A DNA stretch of 64,000 nucleotides from an uncultured Sulfitobacter sp. (lineage in GTDB: Bacteria > Pseudomonadota > Alphaproteobacteria > Rhodobacterales > Rhodobacteraceae): contig CANMZB010000005.1 in assembly GCA_947502265.1 (NCBI GenBank), forward strand, positions 147,284 to 211,283, written 5' to 3'. The notes below the pieces were generated by a model that was given only the letters and a program-made list of their open reading frames with translations, was not told the origin of the DNA and made no database searches. Positions 1 through 9,095 of the stretch are shown piece after piece. Position numbers and translations under genes: made by a program. Positions within the stretch are counted from its first letter, which is position 1, and each line of letters opens with the position of its first letter.

Positions 1-2
1 AT

Positions 3-1130
3 TACGCAGCCGCGATCGAGGCGTGCGCCTCTACCGGCGGCGTTGTCATGCCACCGGTGATGGGGGCTATCGCCTTTGTCATGGCGATCACGATCGGCGT
101 GGATTACGCGACCATCATGGTGGCTGCGATCCTGCCGTCCCTGCTGTTCTATTTCGGGCTGATGCTTCAGGTAGATGCTTATGCCGCGCGCAAGGGTCTG
201 ACCGGCATGACGTCCGACCAGATACCGTCCGCCCGCAAGGTGCTGATGCGTGGCTGGCCCTTCCTGTCCGTTATGGTCTTTCTGGTTTGGGGCCTGCTTT
301 ATATGAGGTGGGAATACTACGCACCGTGGTATGCCTGTGTGATGATGATCGCGCTCAGCTTCCTGTCGCGCGAAACCATGATGACGCCGCGACGTCTGTT
401 CGCGACCATGCGCCAGATTGGTATTCTGGTGACCCAAACTGCCGCCATCATCTTGCCCATTGCCTTTGTTGTCAGCGCGCTGACAATCACCGGGGTCACC
501 GGATCAATGACATCCGGTCTTGTTGCTCTTGGCGGGGATAATGTTTATCTTATAATCGCGCTTGGCATTCTGGCCTGTTTCATCATGGGCATGGCAGGGC
601 TCGCCATCGTCGCCTACATTTTTCTTGCGGTGACACTGGCACCAGCCATCATTGAAATCGGCGGGCTCAACACGGTGGCTGTCCACTTCTTCATCATCTA
701 CTACGCCATGCTGTCGGTCATAACGCCCCCCGTCGGCACAGCAGCCTTTCTTGCCGCGACCATCGCGGGGGCAAAGCCGATGCAGACATCTTTCACGGCC
801 ATGCGCCTTGGGGTCGTCATATACTTTGTGCCGCTTTTCTTTTTGTTCCAGCCCGCGCTGGTTCTGCAAGGCGATCTGACGCCGCTTATCTATGTTCTGC
901 CGTCTATCATCATCGGGATTATCCTCCTGTCAGGCGGGCTTGAAGGGTATCTTCTGGGTGTCGGGCTGGTACGTCCCCTTCTGCGCCTACCGCTTGCCGC
1001 TGCGGGCTTTGCGTTCAGCTTTCCGGGCTTAATGACAACACTCGTTGGCGGCGTAATCTCCGCTTTGTTGGTTTTTGTAATCTGGCGGGAAAACAAGGAA
1101 ACCGGCGTGCTTTCCACCAAAGCGATATAG
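3..1130 (+). CDS. TRAP transporter large permease, 4TM/12TM fusion type (5' truncated by window)
   Basis: The reading frame is open from the window edge; the start lies upstream. The first visible residues (ASTGGVVMPPVMGAIAF) match the conserved segment of TRAP fused permeases, in which the small (4TM) and large (12TM) subunits are one chain. Many hydrophobic segments follow, with the typical motif VITPPVGTAAF in the second half (around 720-770) and a short polar C-terminus. Such proteins use a sodium gradient and a periplasmic binding protein to import organic acids or related anions; the substrate cannot be read from this fragment. A strong hairpin follows the stop codon, so the transcription unit probably ends here and is separate from acs. 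Confidence 0.9.
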   Translation, partial: YAAAIEACASTGGVVMPPVMGAIAFVMAITIGVDYATIMVAAILPSLLFYFGLMLQVDAYAARKGLTGMTSDQIPSARKVLMRGWPFLSVMVFLVWGLLYMRWEYYAPWYACVMMIALSFLSRETMMTPRRLFATMRQIGILVTQTAAIILPIAFVVSALTITGVTGSMTSGLVALGGDNVYLIIALGILACFIMGMAGLAIVAYIFLAVTLAPAIIEIGGLNTVAVHFFIIYYAMLSVITPPVGTAAFLAATIAGAKPMQTSFTAMRLGVVIYFVPLFFLFQPALVLQGDLTPLIYVLPSIIIGIILLSGGLEGYLLGVGLVRPLLRLPLAAAGFAFSFPGLMTTLVGGVISALLVFVIWRENKETGVLSTKAI

Positions 1131-1141
1131 CCCTTCAGGCT

Positions 1142-1192
1142 CCCGAAAGGTCAAACGGCAGGTTTTTTCGATTTGCCGTTTGACTTTTCGGG
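1142..1192. terminator. Long hairpin after the TRAP permease
   Basis: The arms 1142-1160 and 1174-1192 pair over 19 bases with one G:T wobble and enclose a 13-base loop containing TTTTTT. It starts 11 bases after the permease stop. There is no U-run on the 3' side, so it may be a terminator of the non-canonical type or a 3'-end stabiliser. Confidence 0.65.
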
Positions 1193-1894
1193 GGGCTATA
1201 TACCTAGCTAACCAAAACTGACTTCACGCCATATCTGTCTAATGCTCGTCAGCGGCAGTACGGATTTCGACATCCTGAACAGGAAATTTGCCTGTGCGTC
1301 AGAACGCTATTTCATCGCCTTGCAGCGGATGGTCCGGCGTTCGACAATTCAGCCAGAATACCCATCCATGATTTGCTGCCCTATTACGCATAGCCGGGCA
1401 GCTTGGTGTATATCGACCGAAACAGTTCTTTGTGCTTTATCAAACGGGTCACAAAATCGCCTGTCTTGAAAAGAACCAACAAGCATACCCTTATGAGTCC
1501 GTGAAGCTTAGGATGGGAATCTTACCCTGAAGCCAGGTTTTAGACCGCCGGGCTTTCTGCCATCTACCAAAGGTAGCAACGTCCTTGTCAGCCAAGGCAA
1601 CCGGCGGCTGATAGTATCAATCGGGGGTTGTGGGCCGTTTTCGACCCTACCAAGCAGTGTTAGTGGCCCGCAACTTCGACCAACTTGGCCAAAAAATAGA
1701 ATACAACGTGTTGTAAAAAAACGATTTAATTACCCGACCACGCCATATGTAAATTTATTTACATCGCCACTCGAATTAAACAAACATAATTACAAGCAAT
1801 TTCACGGTTGCGAAAAAAATGTTCCGCGGTACAGAAAATTCCCTTATAGGTTACCTTACGTCAATCGTTTGCAGTCGCCCAAAAGGAGAGTTGC
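1193..1894. other. Gene-free spacer ahead of acs
   Basis: About 700 bases without a recognisable gene. A 75-codon open frame at 1242-1469 (+) has no good ribosome binding site and resembles no family known to me. The last 180 bases are clearly AT-rich compared with the surroundings and probably hold the acs promoter and operators. Confidence 0.5.
1747..1764. promoter_or_regulatory. Perfect 18-bp palindrome upstream of acs
   Basis: ATGTAAAT-TT-ATTTACAT is a perfect inverted repeat with a 2-base centre, 131 bases upstream of the acs start and inside the AT-rich spacer. Its size and symmetry fit the operator of a dimeric helix-turn-helix regulator. I do not recognise it as a known consensus, so the regulator is unknown. 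Confidence 0.45.
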
Positions 1895-3844
1895 ATGAGC
1901 CAGACAATTTATCTTCCGGATGAAAAATTCGTAAAAGACGCCCATATTGACCTTGCCACCTATACTGAAACCTATGCGCAGAGCGTCGCGGATCCTGATG
2001 CGTTCTGGAGTACCCATGGCAAGACTTTGGACTGGATCAAGCCATATACACAGGTCAGCGACTGTAGTTTTGAATACGGCAAAGTAGCGATAAACTGGTT
2101 CGCCGACGGCACGCTTAATGTTGCGGCCAATTGCATCGACCGCCATCTGAAAGATCGGGGCGAGCAGACCGCCATCATCTGGGAGCCGGACGAAGCGACA
2201 GACGAGGCGCTGCACATCACCTATCGCCAGTTGCACGCCCATGTCTGCAAATTTTCAAATGTTCTCAAAGAGATGGGTGTCGGCAAAGGCGACCGCGTTG
2301 TAATCTATTTGCCGATGATCCCCGAAGCGGCCTATGCGATGCTGGCTTGCGCACGGATCGGGGCGATCCACTCCATTGTTTTTGCGGGGTTTTCTCCTGA
2401 TGCGCTGGCCGCTCGGGTGTCGGGTTGCGATGCGAAACTTGTCATCACGTCTGATGGTGCACCGCGCGGCGGGCGGGTGACCAACCTCAAAGATAACGTC
2501 AACAAGGCGCTTATCAACGTAATCAAGGACACCAATTGTCTGATTGTGAAGCGGACAGATCAGCAGATTGCGTGGCGCGAGGGCCTCGATTTCTGGCTGC
2601 ACGAGATGACCCCTAAGGTGTCAGAGGACTGTCCCGTAGAAGAGATGGGTGCCGAAGATCCGCTGTTTGTCTTGTACACCAGCGGCTCCACCGGGCAGCC
2701 GAAAGGCGTTGTTCATACGAGCGGCGGCTATCTGGCTTTTGCCGCAATGACGCATAAATACGTATTTGACTACCACGACGGTGATGTTTTCTGGTGTACG
2801 GCGGATGTCGGCTGGGTCACGGGACACAGCTATATTGTCTATGGCCCGCTGGCCAATGGGGCGACAACGCTGATGTTCGAGGGTGTGCCGACCTATCCTG
2901 ATGCGGGACGGTTCTGGCAGGTTTGCGAAAAGCACAAAGTGAACCAGTTTTACACCGCCCCCACCGCGATCCGTGCTCTGATGGGCAAGGGCGAAGAGTT
3001 CGTCAAACCCTATGACCTGAGTGGTCTGAAAGTGCTAGGAACAGTCGGCGAGCCGATCAACCCTGAGGCCTGGAACTGGTACAATGACGTCATCGGCAAA
3101 GGGAAACGCCCGATTGTCGACACATGGTGGCAGACCGAAACCGGCGGTCACATGCTGACGCCCCTGCCCGGCGCCATCGCCACCAAACCCGGGAGCGCGA
3201 CGTTGCCGTTTTTCGGGGTTGAACCGGCGGTGCTGGAACCCGAATCCGGCAAGCTGATCGAGGAAGCCGAGGCCGAAGGGGTGCTGTGCATCAAATCCAG
3301 CTGGCCCGGTCAGATGCGCACGATTTACGGTGACCACCAGCGCTTTATGGACACCTACTTTCAGCAATACGAAGGCTATTACTTTACCGGTGACGGCTGT
3401 CGGCGGGACGCTGACGGCTATTACTGGATCACCGGCCGCGTTGATGACGTCATCAACGTTTCGGGCCACCGGATGGGCACCGCAGAGGTCGAAAGCGCGC
3501 TTGTCGCCCACGAAACCGTTAGCGAGGCCGCTGTTGTGGGCTATCCGCACCCTGTCAAAGGGCAAGGCATTTATGCCTATGTCACGCTGATGAAAGGGGT
3601 CGAGCCGTCCGAGGACCTGCGCAAGGAGCTTGAGAAATGGGTACGCGCCGAGATCGGACCGATTGCCAAACCGGACCTGATCCAATGGGCGCCGGGCCTG
3701 CCCAAGACCCGCTCGGGCAAGATCATGCGCCGTATCCTGCGCAAGATCGCCGAGGATGATTTCGGGGCTCTTGGCGACATATCGACCCTGTCAGAGCCTG
3801 AGGTCGTGGACGAGTTGATCGAAAATCGTATGAACAAGGTTTGA
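1895..3844 (+). CDS. acs: Acetyl-CoA synthetase (AMP-forming)
   Basis: Converts acetate, ATP and CoA to acetyl-CoA, AMP and PPi in the cytoplasm. The 649-residue length is standard for Acs. The adenylation P-loop [11 protein letters not shown] begins at residue 261, the motif WWQTETGG is near residue 412, and the C-terminal motif [11 protein letters not shown] carries the catalytic lysine at K609, the same number as the well-studied Salmonella enzyme. That lysine is the usual target of reversible acetylation. AAAAGGAGAG at 1881-1890 is a strong ribosome binding site for this ATG. The adenylate kinase gene begins 4 bases after the stop, and a sodium:solute symporter pair follows, so the block looks like an acetate (or short-chain acid) uptake and activation operon. 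Confidence 0.97.
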   Translation: MSQTIYLPDEKFVKDAHIDLATYTETYAQSVADPDAFWSTHGKTLDWIKPYTQVSDCSFEYGKVAINWFADGTLNVAANCIDRHLKDRGEQTAIIWEPDEATDEALHITYRQLHAHVCKFSNVLKEMGVGKGDRVVIYLPMIPEAAYAMLACARIGAIHSIVFAGFSPDALAARVSGCDAKLVITSDGAPRGGRVTNLKDNVNKALINVIKDTNCLIVKRTDQQIAWREGLDFWLHEMTPKVSEDCPVEEMGAEDPLFVLYTSGSTGQPKGVVHTSGGYLAFAAMTHKYVFDYHDGDVFWCTADVGWVTGHSYIVYGPLANGATTLMFEGVPTYPDAGRFWQVCEKHKVNQFYTAPTAIRALMGKGEEFVKPYDLSGLKVLGTVGEPINPEAWNWYNDVIGKGKRPIVDTWWQTETGGHMLTPLPGAIATKPGSATLPFFGVEPAVLEPESGKLIEEAEAEGVLCIKSSWPGQMRTIYGDHQRFMDTYFQQYEGYYFTGDGCRRDADGYYWITGRVDDVINVSGHRMGTAEVESALVAHETVSEAAVVGYPHPVKGQGIYAYVTLMKGVEPSEDLRKELEKWVRAEIGPIAKPDLIQWAPGLPKTRSGKIMRRILRKIAEDDFGALGDISTLSEPEVVDELIENRMNKV

Positions 3845-3848
3845 GCAG

Positions 3849-4535
3849 ATGGGCGCAGACACCACAACGACAGCTTCGAACGTTCTTGTGCTTCTTGGCC
3901 CGCCCGGCGCTGGCAAAGGAACACAAGCACGGCTTCTGGAAGAACAGCTCGGCTTGGTCCAACTCTCGACTGGTGATCTGTTGCGCGCGGCTGTGCGCGA
4001 CGGGACCGCTGCGGGACTTGCCGCCGACAAGGTCATGAAAGCGGGCGACCTTGTTTCTGATGCAATTGTCATGGAAATACTCGAAGAGCGGTTGGAACAG
4101 TCTGACGTTGCGCGTGGTGTAATCCTTGACGGATTTCCGCGAACCAGCGCGCAGGCCGAGGCGCTTGATGCGCTGCTGGCGCGCCATGGCATGAGCGTCG
4201 GTGCAGCGGTTGCATTGACCGTTGATGACAACGCCATGGTCGAACGGGTTTCAGGGCGCGCCACCTGTGCGATCTGCGGCGAGGGGTATCACGATCAGTT
4301 CAAGCCCCCTGCCAAACCCGACACCTGCGACGTCTGTGACGGCGGCCCCCTCACCCGGCGCGCGGATGACAACGCGCAAACCGTTATTGCACGCCTGCAA
4401 GCCTATCACGCACAAACTGCCCCCCTGATCGACCACTTTGAAAATCGCGGCGTGCTGCGGCGTGTCGACGCCATGGGGCCGATCCCGGAAATCGCCGGAT
4501 CATTAGGCAATGTCGTCAAAGCCCTGAATTCATAA
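3849..4535 (+). CDS. adk: Adenylate kinase, zinc-finger LID type
   Basis: Interconverts AMP + ATP and 2 ADP. The P-loop GPPGAGKGT lies at residues 17-25, the AMP-binding segment DGFPRT at 94-99, and the long LID domain carries four cysteines (C140, C143, C160, C163) in a Cys2-Cys2 zinc site, a form usual in Gram-positives and some proteobacteria. The length, 228 residues, is slightly above the usual 214-218 because of an N-terminal extension. The gene starts 4 bases after acs. Acs releases one AMP per acetate, so a co-transcribed kinase that recycles AMP makes direct sense. A separate copy in the ribosomal protein operon would be expected elsewhere in the genome, but this cannot be seen here. 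Confidence 0.95.
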   Translation: MGADTTTTASNVLVLLGPPGAGKGTQARLLEEQLGLVQLSTGDLLRAAVRDGTAAGLAADKVMKAGDLVSDAIVMEILEERLEQSDVARGVILDGFPRTSAQAEALDALLARHGMSVGAAVALTVDDNAMVERVSGRATCAICGEGYHDQFKPPAKPDTCDVCDGGPLTRRADDNAQTVIARLQAYHAQTAPLIDHFENRGVLRRVDAMGPIPEIAGSLGNVVKALNS

Positions 4536-4578
4536 AAACCATGCCAGACAACTGGCGCACAACAGAGGAGAACGGACA

Positions 4579-4866
4579 ATGGCCGATCCAAACAAAAACG
4601 GGGCGCACCGCGCTGATAGTGACGGGAGAGGCTACTGGAATGCCAATCTGCGCCTCATTTACATTTCCCTCATCATTTGGGGCATCGTGAGCTTTGGTTT
4701 TGGCATCCTGCTGCGCCCGCTTTTGGCACCCATCAAGATCGGCGGGACCGATCTTGGATTTTGGTTCGCGCAACAAGGGTCAATTCTGGTTTTTCTGGTG
4801 CTGATCTTTTTCTACGCCTGGCGCATGAACAAGCTCGACCGTGAATACGGCGTCGACGAGGAGTAA
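4579..4866 (+). CDS. DUF4212 small subunit of a sodium:solute symporter
   Basis: A 95-residue protein with two membrane segments (about residues 26-50 and 62-83) separated by a short loop and followed by an acidic tail. It has the family features YWxANLRL near residue 21 and the ending MNKLDREYGV. DUF4212 proteins are always found just upstream of a VC_2705-type symporter and are thought to be its small subunit. Here the symporter gene starts 6 bases after this stop. A purine-rich ribosome binding site (AGAGGAGAACGG) precedes the ATG. Confidence 0.93.
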   Translation: MADPNKNGAHRADSDGRGYWNANLRLIYISLIIWGIVSFGFGILLRPLLAPIKIGGTDLGFWFAQQGSILVFLVLIFFYAWRMNKLDREYGVDEE

Positions 4867-4872
4867 TCAGAC

Positions 4873-6651
4873 ATGGACCAATATACCCTCAACATTATCG
4901 TCGTGGGCGCAAGTTTCGCGCTTTATATCGGGATCGCCATCTATGCCCGTGCCGGATCAACTGCTGAATTTTACGCTGCTGGTCGTGGCGTGCATCCGGT
5001 TTTGAACGGTATGGCCACCGCAGCCGACTGGATGTCTGCGGCGTCGTTCATTTCACTTGCGGGCATCGTTGCCTTTGCGGGTTATCCGGCCAGTTCCTAT
5101 TTGATGGGCTGGACCGGTGGTTATGTGCTGTTGGCGTTGCTGCTGGCGCCGTATCTGCGCAAATTCGGCAAGTTCACCGTGCCTGAATTCATCGGCGACC
5201 GTTTCTATAGCCCGGGCGCGCGTCTGGTTGCAGTGATCTGTCTGATTATTGCGTCGACCACGTACGTTATCGGTCAGATGACAGGTGCCGGTGTTGCGTT
5301 CTCGCGGTTTCTGGAAGTGTCGAACGATACCGGAATGTTCATCGGCGCCGGCATTGTGTTCATGTACGCCGTTCTGGGTGGCATGAAGGGCATCACCTAT
5401 ACCCAGGTGGCGCAGTACTGCGTTCTGATCCTGGCCTATACCATTCCGGCGATCTTCATCTCGCTGCAACTCACCGGCAACCCGATCCCGCCGCTGGGGC
5501 TGTTCGGGGAACATACCGCATCGGGTGAACCGCTGCTCGGACGCCTCAACGAAGTTGTGCAAGAGCTTGGCTTTGGCGCCTATACCGCACAGGATGGCAC
5601 GCCATCGTCGGTCATCAACATGGTCCTTTTCACCATGTCGCTGATGATCGGGACCGCGGGTCTGCCACATGTCATCATCCGCTTCTTCACCGTGCCGCGT
5701 GTTGCAGATGCACGTTGGTCGGCGGGTTGGGCGCTGGTGTTCATCGCACTGCTTTATCTGACCTGTCCTGCGGTAGGTGCAATGGCGCGGCTGAACATCA
5801 TTGATACGATCTATCCGAACGGGACAGCTTCTGAACCTATCGAATATGAGCAAAGACCCGACTGGATCCGGAACTGGGAAGTGACGGGATTGATCACATA
5901 TCAGGACAAAAACGGCGACGGGCGCATCGAATACTATGATGACACCAACGCAGAATTTGCCGAAGAAGCAGCCGCGCGTGGCTGGCAGGGCAATGAACTG
6001 GACGTCAACCGTGACATCCTTGTGCTGGCCAATCCGGAGATTGCGCAACTGCCAAGCTGGGTGATCGCGCTTATTGCTGCGGGTGGTCTGGCAGCGGCGC
6101 TGTCAACGGCGGCGGGTCTGTTGCTGGCGATTTCATCAGCGGTCAGTCACGATCTGATCAAGGCGTCGATCAATCCGGGGATATCGGAGAAAGGCGAATT
6201 GCTGGCGGCCCGGATATCCATGGCTGTGGCGATTGTGGTGGCAACCATTCTGGGGCTCAATCCTCCGGGCTTTGCGGCGCAGACGGTGGCGCTCGCCTTT
6301 GGTATCGCTGCCGCGTCGATCTTCCCGGCGCTGATGATGGGCATCTTCTCCAAGACCATCAATAACAGGGGTGCGGTTGCCGGTATGCTCACGGGCTTGA
6401 TCTTCACCCTGGTCTATATCTTCATGCACAAGGGCTGGTTCTTCATTCCCGACACCAACCAGTTTGAAGATACGATTTCAGGTTCGCTTTTGGGCATCCA
6501 GTCCACCGCCATCGGCGCTGTGGGTGCGGTTCTGAACTTCCTTGTGGCCTGGCTTGTTACCCGCAGCACCGCTCCGACGCCTGATCACATCAGGGATCTG
6601 GTCGAAAGCGTTCGCGTTCCACGCGGTGCCGGTGCAGCTACTGACCATTGA
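4873..6651 (+). CDS. Sodium:solute symporter, VC_2705/ActP-like large subunit
   Basis: A 592-residue SSS-family carrier with about 13 hydrophobic segments. The signature region YAAGRGVHPVLNGMATAADW near the N-terminus and the segment GGLAAALSTAAGLLLAISSA in the core are typical. A hydrophilic loop in the middle contains DKNGDGRIEYYDD, which looks like an EF-hand loop; this insertion is a feature of the VC_2705 subfamily and may bind calcium. Known members import acetate, propionate, pyruvate or related acids with sodium. The location downstream of acs and adk supports acetate, but the substrate is inference. Confidence 0.93.
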   Translation: MDQYTLNIIVVGASFALYIGIAIYARAGSTAEFYAAGRGVHPVLNGMATAADWMSAASFISLAGIVAFAGYPASSYLMGWTGGYVLLALLLAPYLRKFGKFTVPEFIGDRFYSPGARLVAVICLIIASTTYVIGQMTGAGVAFSRFLEVSNDTGMFIGAGIVFMYAVLGGMKGITYTQVAQYCVLILAYTIPAIFISLQLTGNPIPPLGLFGEHTASGEPLLGRLNEVVQELGFGAYTAQDGTPSSVINMVLFTMSLMIGTAGLPHVIIRFFTVPRVADARWSAGWALVFIALLYLTCPAVGAMARLNIIDTIYPNGTASEPIEYEQRPDWIRNWEVTGLITYQDKNGDGRIEYYDDTNAEFAEEAAARGWQGNELDVNRDILVLANPEIAQLPSWVIALIAAGGLAAALSTAAGLLLAISSAVSHDLIKASINPGISEKGELLAARISMAVAIVVATILGLNPPGFAAQTVALAFGIAAASIFPALMMGIFSKTINNRGAVAGMLTGLIFTLVYIFMHKGWFFIPDTNQFEDTISGSLLGIQSTAIGAVGAVLNFLVAWLVTRSTAPTPDHIRDLVESVRVPRGAGAATDH

Positions 6652-6745
6652 TCAAGCGGCGGGCGTCCCTTGCGATGCCCGCCACATTAACGTCACTATC
6701 CGGTCCGTCGAAAGGCGGGCCGGTCACCGGTTAAAGGGAAGCACC

Positions 6746-8548
6746 ATGAACATCGCAGAGTTCCTGAGCGGCGTTTTTCCGTGGAACCGGCTTCCTGAAG
6801 CGGAGCTCGCAACGGTTGCCGCCGCGGTCAAAGAATTGAACATCGCCTCCGGCGAGGAAATTTATCGCGTGGGCGATACGCTCAAAGGTCTATATTTTAT
6901 CCGTTCAGGCGAGGTTGAGATCACAGATGCAAATGACGGCGTCCTGTCGTCGCTCGGTCCACGCAGTGCGTTTGGGGAGCGTGGGCTGATCCGCGACGGC
7001 ATCGCCGTGACCAACGCCCGCAGCGTGACACCAACCCAACTTTTTCTTATACCTGCGCAGCATTTTCTTGCGCTTATCGACAACAACACCAACCTCAATG
7101 ATTTCTACGCCAGATCGCGCGCCACCCGCGCGGCGCGGCGCAGCCTTACGCACACACCGGTTGCGGCGCTCATGTCGACAGATCTCAAGGTGATTGCCCC
7201 CGACACCACCTTGACCGACGCAGCGATGCTGATGCGGGATTTCGGCATCTCGTCCGTGCTGGTCGTCGAGGATGGCACCCTGCACGGTATCCTGACCATC
7301 CGTGATGTGGCGCGGGTGCTGGCCGAGAGGCTGGACCCTGATACATCTGTCAGCCATGTTATGACTGTCGATCCCGTAACGCTGCCGCCTGATGCCATCG
7401 GGTCGGACGTGCTGCACCTCATTATGGAGCGCGGGATCGGGCATGTTCCCATCGTCGGTGATGCCGGACTGCTCGGAATAATCACCAAGACCGATCTTAC
7501 CCGGTTTCAGGCCGAAAGCTCTGCCGAGATTATCGGGGATGCGGCCCATGCGCCGGATTCCGACGCGCTGGCGGCGATTACCCGGCGTATCCCGCAACTG
7601 CTGGCGCAACTTGTGGGGGAGGGAAACCGTCACGACGTGACCACACGCCTTGTGACCGATATTGCCGACGCCGTGACCCGTCGCCTGCTGACGCTGGCGC
7701 AAGTGAAGCTTGGGCCAGCTCCCGCCCCCTATCTTTGGCTGGCCTGCGGCAGTCAGGGTCGCCGTGAACAGACCGGAGTTTCCGATCAGGATAACGTCCT
7801 GATATTGTCCGACGCCGCGACTGAAGATGACGACGCCTATTTCGCCGAGTTTGCCCGCTTCGTCTCTGACGGGCTTGATCGCTGCGGTTATGTCTTTTGT
7901 CCGGGCGACATGATGGCCACCAATCCGCGCTGGCGCCAGCCTCTGCGCGTCTGGCGTAAATACTTCAAAGGCTGGATTGCCCACCCCGACAAAGAAGCCC
8001 AGATGCTGGCATCCGTCATGTTCGACCTGCGGCCAATCGGCGGCGACCTGGACCTGTATGCGGGGCTTCAAACCGAAACGCTGGAGGCCGCCTCGCGCAA
8101 CTCGATTTTCGTGGCACATATGATCTCGAACTCCCTTGGCCACGCGCCTCCACTTGGCCTTTGGCGCGGGTTTGCCACCATGCGGTCGGGTGAACATCGT
8201 GACCACATCGACCTCAAGCTGAACGGAGTTGTACCGATCGTCGACCTGGGCCGTATTTATGCGCTGCGCGGGCGCTTGAGTGCAGTCAACACAAGGGCGC
8301 GGATCGAGGGCGCGCAGGCGGCCGGGATCATCTCGCAAAGCGGGGGGCGCGACCTTCTTGACGCTTATGACCTGATCGCCCAAACCAGACTTGAGCATCA
8401 GATGAAACAGGTGCGCCGCGGCGAAGCGCCCGATAATTTCATGGCACCGACGACGCTCGGCGATTTCGAGCGCAGTCATTTGCGCAATGCCTTCGTGGTC
8501 GTGCGGACAATGCAATCGGCGGCGGCTCAGGGTCGCGCCCTGCCCTGA
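6746..8548 (+). CDS. cNMP-binding / CBS-pair / DUF294 nucleotidyltransferase-like protein
   Basis: A 600-residue soluble sensor protein. Domains in order: a cyclic-nucleotide-binding-like beta-barrel (about residues 12-125, with FGERGLI), two CBS motifs (about 140-260) that usually bind adenine nucleotides, a DUF294 nucleotidyltransferase-like domain (GSQGRREQT near residue 334) and a DUF294 C-terminal helical domain. The ATG at 6746 is preceded by AAAGGGAAG; an in-frame extension into the symporter gene was rejected. Such proteins commonly follow DUF4212/symporter pairs and are assumed to tune transport or energy state. A role in sensing AMP/ATP produced by Acs activity is plausible but is inference. 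Confidence 0.9.
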   Translation: MNIAEFLSGVFPWNRLPEAELATVAAAVKELNIASGEEIYRVGDTLKGLYFIRSGEVEITDANDGVLSSLGPRSAFGERGLIRDGIAVTNARSVTPTQLFLIPAQHFLALIDNNTNLNDFYARSRATRAARRSLTHTPVAALMSTDLKVIAPDTTLTDAAMLMRDFGISSVLVVEDGTLHGILTIRDVARVLAERLDPDTSVSHVMTVDPVTLPPDAIGSDVLHLIMERGIGHVPIVGDAGLLGIITKTDLTRFQAESSAEIIGDAAHAPDSDALAAITRRIPQLLAQLVGEGNRHDVTTRLVTDIADAVTRRLLTLAQVKLGPAPAPYLWLACGSQGRREQTGVSDQDNVLILSDAATEDDDAYFAEFARFVSDGLDRCGYVFCPGDMMATNPRWRQPLRVWRKYFKGWIAHPDKEAQMLASVMFDLRPIGGDLDLYAGLQTETLEAASRNSIFVAHMISNSLGHAPPLGLWRGFATMRSGEHRDHIDLKLNGVVPIVDLGRIYALRGRLSAVNTRARIEGAQAAGIISQSGGRDLLDAYDLIAQTRLEHQMKQVRRGEAPDNFMAPTTLGDFERSHLRNAFVVVRTMQSAAAQGRALP

Positions 8549-8573
8549 CACGGGTCAGTAAAAAGGAAAAACC

Positions 8574-9092
8574 ATGCTGTTCGAACTGATTGCTGTCATC
8601 GTAGCGGGCATTGCCGCCGCCGGGGTTGCCCTCGTGTTGCGGCGCATCATATCCCCCCTGCCCCGTTGGCTTATTCCCGTCTTTGCGGGGGCTGCAATGC
8701 TGGGCGTGTCGATATCGCTTGAGTATTCATGGTTCACCCGCAATTCCGCAGCTTTGCCCGATGGCATCGAAGTCGCGACAACCCACGAGAACAAGGCATT
8801 CTGGCGCCCGTGGACCTATGTCTTTCCCTATGTCGACCGGTTCATTGCCGTTGACCGCGTTGGCGTTCTGAGAAACGAAGTGGCGGAGGAACAGCAGATG
8901 ACCAGCCTCTATGTCTTCGGCCGCTGGACACCGACCCGGCGCATCCGGACAGTATTTGATTGCAAGGTTGGACGTCGGGCCGATCTATTGCCCGATGTCG
9001 TGCTGGCAGAGGACGGATCGGTGCCCGATACCGCATGGATCGAAACAGGTCACGACGATCCCGTCACCCGCATGGCCTGTGAAGGGGTGTAA
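8574..9092 (+). CDS. Conserved small membrane protein, unknown function
   Basis: A 172-residue protein with two N-terminal membrane segments (about 3-22 and 33-50) and a soluble C-terminal part of about 110 residues that contains RPWTYVFPYVDRFIAVDR. I do not recognise a named family. It starts 25 bases after the DUF294 gene with an AAAAGGAAAAACC binding site, and the exonuclease gene follows after 3 bases, so it belongs to the same operon. Topology suggests a periplasmic or membrane-adjacent domain. Confidence 0.75.
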   Translation: MLFELIAVIVAGIAAAGVALVLRRIISPLPRWLIPVFAGAAMLGVSISLEYSWFTRNSAALPDGIEVATTHENKAFWRPWTYVFPYVDRFIAVDRVGVLRNEVAEEQQMTSLYVFGRWTPTRRIRTVFDCKVGRRADLLPDVVLAEDGSVPDTAWIETGHDDPVTRMACEGV

Positions 9093-9095
9093 ACG

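Noticed and set aside
1242..1469. 75-codon plus-strand frame upstream of acs
   Set aside because: No ribosome binding site, no family, and odd composition; treated as spacer.
5053..6048. 331-codon minus-strand frame opposite the symporter
   Set aside because: His/Arg/Gln-rich composition typical of antisense to a membrane protein gene; no motifs.
6905..8551. 548-codon open frame on the minus strand opposite the DUF294 gene
   Set aside because: It is the antisense shadow of a GC-rich gene with clear domains; it has no family resemblance and no start site.
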